DNA of 64,000 bases. It comes from Bolinopsis microptera (lineage: Eukaryota > Ctenophora > Tentaculata > Lobata > Bolinopsidae). Numbering within the stretch: position 1 is the stretch's first letter; each line of letters opens with the position of its first letter. The notes beneath the pieces were generated by a model that was given only the letters and a program-made list of their open reading frames with translations, was not told the origin of the DNA and ran no database searches. The stretch lies in assembly GCF_026151205.1 (NCBI RefSeq), contig NC_087081.1, positions 8,675,246 through 8,739,245 of the forward strand, given 5' to 3'. Made by a program: the position numbers and the translations under genes. Below are positions 51,454 through 61,388 of the stretch, one piece after another.

Positions 51454-51813
51454 GGGTAAAGATACAGTTAAACTGCGAAGGCACAACACCAAACCAACCC
51501 TACTCTATCTCCCAAAAACAACCTTCTCCTGGTCGGCCATGTCCCTCATCCTGCACTTGACCCCTGCAGAGGTCACAAGCCCATCGGAGCACAAATGAGC
51601 GAGAAACGGGGAAGCCTTAGCTACCGGCCCAAGGACTGCATCACTAGCAGCGAAATACGGATATACCTTCCCTTTTACATGCGTTCAACCGGCACCCGAA
51701 CCACACGCTGTTTCTTAGACATAACTTCCCACTTACATCAGTGTCTTCTCGCATCAACTGGCATCGGCAAGTGGCGACACTGTGTAGACTCAACCCTGAG
51801 CTTGATCAGAATC
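51454..51813 (-). mobile_element. R2-like element, 3' fragment in tandem
   Basis: A 360-bp direct repeat of the 3' end of the full-length copy, lying directly upstream of its 5' end in head-to-tail order. It keeps about 115 bp (CTTAGCTACCGGCCCAAGG onward) deleted in the full-length copy. Probably an older truncated insertion at the same site. Confidence 0.75.
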
Positions 51814-52815
51814 TATAATACTATACTAATGAACGTTATAAATTCGAGATCCTGGTGGAACCTACAGCTGGACATGACAAGGATTAAGTTCCCCTAGCTA
51901 ACTGTGAATAAACTTAATGATCACTTCTGCTTGAGCGAGCATGCTGTCTTTTTTACACAAAAAACTCAGTTACAGTCTTTAACGGTGCGAGAGTCTTGGT
52001 AATTTCTTTATCTTAGTCAGTCTCTCCTGCTCCAGTTTTAGATTGCCTAGCTCCAAGTCATCTAAAATTCCGTGCACTGCATCAGTTATCCGGTCATATC
52101 TCTCTAACATAATGCACAGCGAGCTCCAACGGGTTTTTTAGTCTCGTTGCAGTCTGAGTTCCTTTCCGTGCTTCAACAAAACAACACTAACTACGTCTGA
52201 CATACAACTCAAGTTACCTACTAGATGCAATAATGCAACATTTCAATTTTCACAAATTCATACACACATACCATCACACTGAAAATTATGGTAGCATTAG
52301 CACTGGGTTTTAACTTTACAAACTGTGAAAATAGATTCGAAAAATATGTTAAATGTTGGACATTATACCATAATAAATTTTGTTGATTATCGCGATAATT
52401 CTCGAACATTTTAGCGATAATCGATAATGATTTTTGGATAATTTTTGCCGATAATATCGGTTGGCAACCCTAATCTTGATAGCTTTTAGAGTTTAAGCAA
52501 CTAAAGTTCGTGGCTTTCAAGTGTCACCATACTATAAGTAACAGTAGTGAATTTTATAATTTCATAAGGTAAAACTACAGGAGGACATGACAATTAGGGT
52601 TAAGTTTGACCCAATTTCCCGAGCTTTACCGGGTTCTGCCATGGTGCCAGGAAGCCGTTTGCGGACGAATTAATGTAATAGTCCATCCGGGATGACAAGG
52701 TGACATTTGAATCCGCCGCTGTGGTAGTATCGGTTGGTTATCTATCATACGTTCAATAATCACTGTATCCTAACAGTGACCTGTTACTCTGGTCAGACAC
52801 CTCTGCTGGCATTTC

Positions 52816-53599
52816 ACCTTCGATTTTTCATTAACACAAATAATCCTTCTTTTTTTAATCTCTGGCCAGCTGCATGCTGGGTTTCAGAATGTGATACCAG
52901 ATCAATATGCTGCGACTAATTGCAGCCAGATCCTATAATTGGATCCAATTACACGCGATAACTTTATTATTCCATATAAGGCCCTGATCAAGTAGCTTGA
53001 GCTCGGAGAACAAGCTCTGGTGACGTTCTTAATCATGTGACCTCAGGCTCATAATCACGTGACCTCAGACCCAATCAATTGGGTTTCGGCCTAGTCAGCC
53101 CTGCCCCTGTCACCCGATCTTGAGATGACCGTACGACACTCGTTGACCCAATAAATGTCTGGAAGGCTAAAAATTGTACATGCCAAAACTCACAATATTC
53201 CTTAAAGAGTTGTGCGAGATGACGATACATAGAGGCCGCAAAATTATGAGGAATACCAGATCCTGGTGGAACCTAAGCGATCCATGACATCACGACAGGC
53301 CCTATGATGACTGACGAACCATATGATGATGATAAGATGATACTTGATAGGTTACATCACCACATATTACGTAACCTCACAGGAAATGGCAACTTTAAAT
53401 GCAACAAATTTAATAATCGATCACAATCTTTAGTTTTTAAAGAGTGGATCCTGTCATCGAACGTGTTCAACTTTTCTTTTACACAAGTTTCCAGTGCGCT
53501 AAGCCAAGGAAACTATAAATATACAATCTATCTGTTATAACATAATTACAAGTAATTATGTAGATATTTAATTATGAGTAATTAATTATACCGTCTCAG
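52816..53599. other. Intergenic or intronic stretch
   Basis: TCACGTGACC motifs near 53033-53062. No gene seen. Confidence 0.4.
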
Positions 53600-53706
53600 A
53601 GGTGTTGGGAGGAGACCCAGTGTTTGATGAGCAACCACGACGCAGATTGTGGAGTTGGGTGACAATGCTATCTTCTCTTGTTCCCCTTCAACTTGCTAAC
53701 GTTCAG
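53600..53706 (+). CDS. Possible Ig exon, frameshifted
   Basis: After CGTCTCAG, phase-1 reading gives VLGGDPVFDEQP; after a one-base shift it continues TTQIVELGDNAIFSC, together a typical Ig A-to-B strand segment with canonical Cys. The entry phase matches exon 19 at 17826. Shift may be a sequencing error, as errors seem common from here to 60 kb. Confidence 0.45.
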
Positions 53707-54259
53707 GTTTACATGGGAGATATTATAAAATTAATAAACAATATTATTTACATAATTAATATTATACAATTATTCATGCTGTCACTTATTCTGAGATACT
53801 GTTATGTATGAAACTTCGGATTCTGGACCCACGTTATGCTGTTATGCAATGAATCCGAGGTATGCTTTAGAAATTGAATTTTATATCATACGAACGAAAA
53901 CATTTTTTGCTCTAAGAGATCGTTCACCTCGAAGTAGTTTTTAAGACTGATTGGCTTGAGTTCGAAATTATAAACAAAACCATGCTGTGCAACGTTTCAA
54001 AGCAAAATGTGATGTATGGTAGGATTAACATAGAAATTGAACATATTAGTAATACGATGAGAATCAAGATTGGCAACCTCTTCACCAAGCCATATTAAAG
54101 AGTCAAAACAAATTGAAGATTCACCAGAGTCTGTAGGAAGGTTAGCTCTAGAAATACCGGTTGGAACCAATTCCATAGGCCTACAATGTTCCGTTCTGTC
54201 CCTCAGGGTTAACCTAGAATCGAACATGACTACAGCGAGAGTCGGAATTGACAAGCTAT

Positions 54260-55372
54260 TCACCAGTTTGACATCCTACATTTCTGTTGTTGAAACTCTC
54301 GCTGTTGCTCTCGCGGTTGGAACAGACTCTCGTATTGTAGTTGGATAAGGTTAATTGTCTGACTCCACTTTGCTGATACCGATCTGACTGCTTTGAGTCC
54401 TTCAGTGACGATGTCACTGTACAATAGCGGGTTGATGACAGAGTTGAAGGGTAGGATTATTATTGAGAACACGGGATACCACGAGGAGGCGTTTATAACC
54501 TCGAAGAAGTGCAATAGGCACACCACAGAAATGGAATCCAGCAGAGAAAGTCAGTAGCTATGATGATGGATATCTTGGTTTGCAGCTTCAGGTCTCTTTT
54601 GCGAGTTGCTGACGTTTTGACAGTACACTCTGAGATGATCTTGTGGACGTAATATTGGATGGCAATGTAGCATTCAGTAATCAAACAAAGCATATAAAGT
54701 TTAAGAAGCAGTATGGTAAGCGAATAAAGATACTGCGATCTGATTTTTGTGACAAGATATTTGAAAATACAAACACTGTCACTGCCATAAAACTCTACCT
54801 TGGTCCCCTCAATTCCTCCATAAGTGTCTGAAAACATTTCTCTTACCATGTGTCTGATTCTAATCCATGACAGAGGTTGGTTTTTGTATCTCCCGTTGTA
54901 GCTTTGTAGGATCCTGTAATGACGGTGTCTTTGTCCACCATGCCCGTAAATAAGGTTACTTTGCTGTAGTGTAACCCGTTCACAAAGAAATCTTCCAGTC
55001 CCTCAAGAAGGGGTAAAAATGCCAATGCTAGTGAAATGGAGAGAAGAAATATTAGCATGACCGAGACTTTCAAACGAGCTCGCCAACTCGTTGGATCTTT
55101 TGACACCAGAGAGTTTATATTAGCAAGTCTTGAGATACTCAAGCAAGCCATTGAAAACAGTGAGAAGTTGAGAACCTATGGTGCTGATCACCCCAAGCGT
55201 ATTACAATATCTGCTGGTCAGCCACTGATACTTGCTGAGGCAGAAGGTACCCTTTGTAATGGTAGTCTACTGCTGACAATACTCAGCAAGTAGGATCCCA
55301 CTAAGAAGTCTCCCACTGCTACTAAAAGTATAAGTAACTTGTTAACTCGTCCTCTGAGAGATTACTTCCTAA
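54260..55372 (-). pseudogene. LGR/relaxin-receptor-like GPCR, 7TM part, frameshifted
   Basis: Class A GPCR pieces in order on the minus strand: TM2 VNKLLILLVAVGDFLVGSYL (about 55360); first extracellular loop and TM3 YQWLTSRYCNTLGVISTIGS; TM4 and loop 2 LLSISLALAFLPLLEG; TM5 LLLKLYMLCLITECYIAIQY; TM6 ISIIIATDFLCWIPF; TM7 SSWYPVFSIIILPFNSVINP and LLY. DFLCW-x-P and S-x-x-NP-x-x-Y with the W-L-T-S-x-x-C loop are characteristic of leucine-rich-repeat receptors, which bind large peptide hormones. TM1 and the repeat ectodomain are not found. The frame changes between TM2 and TM3, after TM4 and between TM6 and TM7 (near 54520), so it is a pseudogene or a gene with sequencing errors. Confidence 0.75.
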
Positions 55373-55382
55373 AATCTTTCCG

Positions 55383-57955
55383 TGGGGTTGTATAATGAAA
55401 GGGTTCCAAAGGGGGGGATCATAGTATCCCCCTACCCCAAAAAAATACTTTTAAAAGGGAAAAGTTTTGGAGGAGGATTTCGTGAGTTTTTAGCACGAGT
55501 CTCCAAAATTTTTGAATAATCCCCACAGTCCCGTTCCATTTACATTGGGCGTTTTTGGGGGTGTATTCACCTGTCTCGTTGCATCTGACGTGATTTCCCC
55601 AATTTCGCTATATGTGAAATTTTCACAGTCGTTTTTTCAAGATTGCAACTTTTTTGTACGTTTTGGGATATTTTGTTTTTTCGCAAAAAAAAAGTTTGCA
55701 CAATTTTCCCCCCTTCTCTTAAACCAAAAATTGTCTCCTTTTGTCTTCTGTAAACTAAAAACCGGCTCTTTGCAGGGAAGTTGGTAAAATAGTTTGCTTA
55801 TGTTTTTTAAAGGGCCCAAAGGCCCCCTTTCACGCTCCCGTACAGCTAGGGTTTTACATTTAAAACTTCCGTATGAAACTTACCCCAAAATTTTTCTGTT
55901 TATGGGCGACCCATCAAAAGGGTTTAGACTCCTAGAAAAGCCTTTATTGGACCCTTTGAAGGGTTTGATTTGCAGGGTCTTTCAGGGAAAAACAAACCCC
56001 TTCAATCCCTACGCAAAAACAGTAAACCCTTTTTAAATGTTTCACCCGGGGAAAAAACCCTCCAAATTGAAACTAGATTTTTTGCTTTTTCCCCCAAATT
56101 TGTTCTTTTTGCCAAATGTTGCAAATTTTTCGCAAAAGTTTTGAAAAATTTCAAACTTTGCTATCTTAAAACATCCCTGGGAGGTGAAAATCTTTTCAAA
56201 AAACCTCTCACAAAGATTTCCCATCGCATCCAAAGCTTTTCATTTAAATTTTTCCATCTTCGGGGTCAAAAATTGTCCGTCCCTGTTCCCAAAGGGCAGG
56301 GGGAATCCCCTATTTCCGTTTATTGTGGGGGGTTTTAGTTGCCCTTCGAAAAACATCTTGTGGTTGACATTTTTTTGGGCAGAAAAAATTGTGCTTTTTT
56401 CCGTTCCCTCCCGGGGCAATCCGGGGTTTCCCCCTCACCCCGTTATTTTGTGGGAAAGGGACATCCCCTCACCTCGTTCACTTTGGGTTTTGGGTAGCCC
56501 TCGGCCAAAGGGTTTTGTAAACCCCCGACGGAGAAAAAACTGAAGGCTAGTTCGGGGAAACCCCCCTTGCACTCCATTGTTTCTCGGCTCAAATCTGTGG
56601 ATGGGTTTTCTTTGGGCCTTTAACTGACAGGTGTATGATACGGGGCCCCGTTTGGGGGGGCAAGTTTGGTGAGGGTTTCAAAGGGGTTTGGGTTGTTTGG
56701 AAAGAAGTTGTAAAAGTAGGGCCCTGGGAAGGGGCTCCGGGGTAAAATACCCGATGATTCTGGGCCGGGGCGGAGTATCTTCTTTCGTCCACAAGAGTGA
56801 AATTATTTTCAGTTGTACTTTTGGGATTTAACGTGCCGGGCCAAGGCCCTTTGTTACAGATAACCCCCATAGGTTTTGATTGTTTAAAAGTTTCCCCACA
56901 TTGCACCTGTAACAGTCAAACTTTCAGATCACCACCCTTTTCAGTTGGGGTGAGTGCCCTCCCTCTCTCGTGCCCAAAAGTAAAAATTGGTTAAAATTTG
57001 GGGCATTTTTTTCCTCATCCACCCCAGTTTTTGGCGGGCGTTTCCCGTTCCCAAATTGCCTACTTGTGTTCCAAACCCCCGGGGTTATCTTTGTTCCCCA
57101 AAAAGTTATGGGTCTTTAGGTATAGTGAACGTTTGGGTTTTATATGGCACGTTTTACGTTTACAGAACTTTGTTTTTCCCGGTATTGTCAATTTTAAAAT
57201 TCCCCACCCCCTTTGAATGTGTCCGCAAACCCCGTAAAAATTGGGGTCATTTGGGCAGAGGGGGTCGTTTTGAGGGTCAAATTCATTTTTCCCCCTGTTT
57301 AGTCCGGATCGTTTTTTGTAGAGTTCCAAATGAGGAAAAAAGGGTTTTCAGAGCGAGGGGGCACTTAAAAGTATCTTTCCCCATTTTTTTTCAGGTACTT
57401 TTTTTCATCCCCCCAATTCCCCAAATCGCAGCTTTTCTTCTTTTTTTTGGAAATAACGTCAAGGGATTATTTTTTGTTTTTGTCAATTTTTTTTCCTTGG
57501 CCCGCCCTTTTCGATGGGGTTACAAGAAAAAATTACGCAATAAGAGGATTTTTTTTTAAAAAAAACAGTTTGAATAAAAAAAATTTTTTAAAACTTTTCA
57601 GGGGGGGGGAGGCCCCCCCCCAAAGTTTTAGGTAGTTTAAGGGCCCCGAACCAGGTAAAACCCCATTGTCCCCCACTTACTGTTTTTCTTCGGTTTTAAT
57701 TTTTTCGTAAAAAAAATATAATAAAAATATTCGATGAGTTTTAAAAGGGGAAATAAATTTGGCCCGGAAAAAAAATGGATTTGTTTTTGACAGGTGGGAC
57801 AGTGGGGGGAAAAGTGTTGACGTTTTAAATTGCTGTCCAAACACTAAAAACGCTTTGTAACCCTGTAACCCCCCCGGGAACCCCCCCGTTTAAAACCCGG
57901 GTGTAGGGGCTGGTTTGGTTTAGCTTTCCCGGTGGTAACTCTTTAACCTTTTGTT
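55383..57955. other. Probable low-quality sequence, block 1
   Basis: Sudden change of texture: homopolymer runs of 5-9 in all four bases every few tens of bases (GGGGGGG, TTTTTTT, CCCCCC, AAAAAAA) and few normal motifs. Frames of 60-190 codons here have Phe/Lys/Pro/Gly-only composition and match nothing. It looks like stretched base calls; do not annotate genes from it. Confidence 0.65.
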
Positions 57956-58067
57956 GGATCTACATAACAACCGCTATCTCATACAACTGGTAACAACCCA
58001 GCTTTAGTACTATTTGTTTTTGTTTCTTCAAAGAAAATTTAAGATTCTGAACTGATCAAGTTTCAAA

Positions 58068-58169
58068 ATGAGCGCCTCAAAGCGTTGCGTTGTGAATAAA
58101 CCAGTAGCCACCACGACACTAGCTTGTATCCTAGTTGTACAATTCGTTGCCGAATCGCATCGTCAATCA
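58068..58169 (+). CDS. Possible first exon with signal sequence
   Basis: Between the two poor blocks, 57956-58170 looks normal. ATG at 58068 opens MSASKRCVVNKPVATTTLAC then ILVVQFVAESHRQSG, a basic start and hydrophobic core that fit a signal peptide or membrane anchor. What follows is unreadable. No family assigned. Confidence 0.3.
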
Positions 58170-58170
58170 G

Positions 58171-59660
58171 GAAATTTAATTTTTGCGGGGGTTTTTTAAA
58201 AATTCCCAAAGGAAAAAAGGGTTTTTTGTCGGTAAAAAATTTAAATTTAAATTTTTAATCGGGGAGCTGGAAAAAAAATACCCCCTTTTAAATTGGGGTT
58301 CGCTTTGGGATCTCGAGGGAAACCGACTTAAATTTTATATGACCCAAATAAGCAATTTTCTGGGTACCCCTTTTTTCGGAAAACACGCCCTTTTTGCCGC
58401 GCCCCTATCGCGACCCCCCCTATAAAATTTTTAGCTTCTGATTGAGGGTAAAAGAACTCAGGATGAAAAAAAAAATGTGCCCAAGAAAGCATGTTTATAT
58501 TGTTTTCTATGAAATAATTAAGTCCTTTACTTAAAAAAAACAAATTTTTCCGGGAATTTAATTTAAAAATTTTATTTAAAAATAAATTTTTACCCCTTGC
58601 AGTGACCATATTTCGAGGGGTAAAAAAAAGGGGTTTTCCCAAAACTCAATTTTTGAAGTTGTTTGACTTTAAACCCCTGTCTATCTCATCAATTGTTTTT
58701 TTTACCCTTTTAATTTCCCCAAAATGAGCGTTTATAGCTTCGTAGGAAAACTGAGATTTTTTGTTTTTAAACGTGTCAATCGTACTTGCGTGGGTACAAA
58801 TATGGTTTGAACCCTTTTAAAAACTCAGAACTGAAGGGCTGTAGCCCCAAGGGGGGACCTAAGATGTGAATTGTATTCGTACGTCTTATTTAAAAAAACC
58901 CGTACCCATTAAAGTACTTTTTTTTAAAAATTTTTTTAAAAATCAGGGGGTTGGAAAATTTTTCAAAATACGCGAATTTTATGGTATTTTTTTTTAAAAA
59001 AATATTAATTTTTAAAATTTTGGGAAAAAGTTTTTTAAACAGGTTTCAGTCTAAAAACAATTTTTTAAAGTGAGTTCAATGTTCAGACATGGTCCAGAAG
59101 TTTTTTGCAGGGTTAAAATTAGGACGCAAAGAAATAAGGGCCCCGAAAGTATGGGAAATTTCCCCCCCTGGCCCTTTTTAAAATTTGATCGTCGGGTTTC
59201 ATGTTTCCCCAAAATTTCCCCTTTTTACTGGGCCGTGAAATTTAACTTTTTTAGGATGTAGCAATTAAGAGTACCCCGGTAGTGTCCCCGTTCTAAAATC
59301 AGGATTCAGAAAAAAGGTTTTTGGGTTTGAAGCTCCCCCAATGGCTGGGGGTACCTCAAGTGACCAAAAGGGCAGGTTTCAGAAAAAAGGGTGCGGTTTG
59401 ACCCGTGTGACAGGGGTGACAGTTTTACGTTGGGACGGGGGTGACGTTTTGGACAGTGTGAAAATGTGACAGGTTTACAGTTTGGGAAATTTGGATAGAT
59501 TAGGAGGTATGGTGTTTAAGCTAAAACCTTGAATTCCCCCCATTTAAGTGAAAAAGTAGGTTTCAAAAAATACTGTGCTTCTTGTCCGGAAACCGGGGGA
59601 TCAATTTTGATGAGAACATTTAAAAAAGTTTCCCTTTTTGGTTTCTCCGATATTAAAAAA
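58171..59660. other. Probable low-quality sequence, block 2
   Basis: Same homopolymer-rich texture as block 1. A GTGACAGGGGTGACAG-like repetition near 59410-59490 may be a distorted tandem repeat. A poly-C tract lies at 59783-59800 just after. Confidence 0.6.
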
Positions 59661-60003
59661 ATGGTATTTTGAGGTTTTCTTTTTCAAAGGAAGGGGTCTA
59701 TCAAAAAACCTACTCTTATTTTAGTTTCGGGGAAGGGGAAATTTTTTCTACAGAGAGAACCTGATCCCCCGGCACCCCCGGCGCCCCCCCCCCACCCCCC
59801 ACCCCCGTGGCCTCTATTAATCTTTATTAATCTACGAAAATGATTTCCGTGAACAACCTCGAATATGTGAGTTAGAATTAACCCAAATATCAGGGACACA
59901 AATGACTATTTCAGGATTTAAGAAATTAAACTTTCAACACTGATAACATTCAGATTCTTGCCAAACAATCGAATATGTTTCTAACGTTAATTCAACTCTC
60001 TAG

Positions 60004-60102
60004 AAGGCATAGTAGTGGGGAATGAGGGAGATGAGGTGACGATCCAGATAAAGTGTTCCGGCAGACCTGACTCTGTGCAGTGGACAAGACAACCAAACAC
60101 AG
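60004..60102 (+). CDS. Ig-domain exon (possible continuation of Ig gene)
   Basis: After CAACTCTCTAG reads GIVVGNEGDEVTIQIKCSGR then PDSVQWTRQPNT: an Ig A-to-C segment with B-strand Cys and Trp. Phase 1 to 1, as for exons 12 and 15-16 upstream. Donor GTTAGC. The next exon is not found before the RTE element. Confidence 0.7.
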
Positions 60103-61388
60103 GTTAGCACGTGATCGTTATGACTGATATGTAGCTGAGTTTGCTTAGTAATTCAAATTGCTGCAAGTACGTGACTGGTCCCGTGACAGGTGTAATTATA
60201 ATATTCATGGTAAATGAACAAGAAATTGTTATGGAGTTCCTTTATATTACCAATAGCTGCTATGGTATTGAAGTTTGCATGACGGGAGCAAAACAAAAAA
60301 ACTACCCTAGCAGCTAGGTTAAGTCAAATAAGCACATCAATGCATAAAGTTTTACTCGGCACAGTGTCCTTCGTGAGGTCATTCTGGGCTAGAATCATTT
60401 GATTTTAGGTGCCCACTTTTATCAGTACTTCAACCCTGGCCTAGGTGGTAAAATTTCCAAATTGCCCTCCGGCGCAAATATATGATTTTTCTATTCACCT
60501 CAGCTCCTGTATATTGTAAGACATTCAAGATAACATCAACAGCAGAATGGCCATATTTATATACAACTACCAGCACAATTAGGTCATCTTAGAAATCACA
60601 AGCAACCCGCCGGGCAGCTATCTCTAGCTAAGCTCATTTCAGTACCCGTTGAATATAATATGTGCCCACTTTTATGTCAGTACAAACTCATCTAGCAAAG
60701 TCCAGCTGAAGCTACTAACAATTACCTCCAGCCCTATCCTATTATTACTTTTCCCTCCAATTTTAGCTCTTTCCACCGACCTCAATCTCATTTAGGAAAC
60801 TCCAGCACTAGGTAACTGCAGCTCTAGCTTTCATCTGCTATTATCCTTTCCCTCCAATATTAGCTCTTTCCACTGACCTCAATCTCATCAAGCAAATTCC
60901 GGTTTTAGCAACCTTCAGTTACCTCCAGGCTCTAACTCTACCTTGTTGCTGACCTCTTCAACTAATTGTAGCTTCTAGCCTGCTAGCTATCACCAGTATC
61001 CTCCAAATCTAAATTTTATAGCAACTTTTTGCTTCCTTTTGCAAAAAGAGCTTTAATTGTAGGATGCTGATGCTATATGGATAGAGTAGAATGCAACTGG
61101 CATTGCTGGAAAATGCTAAAGTTACTTGAAGAACACAAATGGATGGAGCAGGAATTTATTGGCAGAAGAACTGGAATAGGAGGCTTCCAGTGGCAGCTGG
61201 ATAGAGCTTATAGAGCAGAGGGTTAGGAACCGACCGGTCTAAGGTTTTGGCTGCCGGACCAGAAACGACCGGATATTTCGGTTTGCCGCATTTTGCCGGA
61301 CCGGAACCGGGTAATAAGAAGAAGAAATTTAAGGCTGTCGGAAATTGCCGGAAAATTGAGATTAATCCTTGATTGGGGGTTTTCATTA
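60103..61388. other. Intergenic stretch with diverged repeats
   Basis: 60380-60590 is a diverged copy of the palindrome arm at 27360-27545 (AAATTGCCCTCMGGCGC, TTTATATACAA). A loose ~95-bp tandem duplication lies at 60750-60895 (CCTCCAATWTTAGCTCTTTCC). CCGG-rich string at 61230-61310 (ACCGGTC, GACCGG, CCGGACCGGAACCGGG). Confidence 0.55.

Larger units (their letters stand above)
46286..52815. mobile_element. Repeat A, copy 3 (interrupted by full-length R2-like element)
   Basis: Left part 46286-47023 and right part about 51814-52815. The R2-like insert begins after CGAATGTCA, exactly the same base as in copy 2. The right part carries many single-base indels compared with copies 1 and 2, starting around 52 kb. 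Confidence 0.8.

Noticed and set aside
47024-51813. LTR retrotransposon or Penelope-like element, from the direct repeats around the RT
   Set aside because: The ORF has RLE-type zinc knuckle and endonuclease, no protease/integrase or GIY-YIG domain; the direct repeat is the 3' UTR of a second truncated copy.
55512-59261. Many open frames of 60-190 codons
   Set aside because: Composition is biased to homopolymer codons, sequence quality looks poor, and no domain can be seen.
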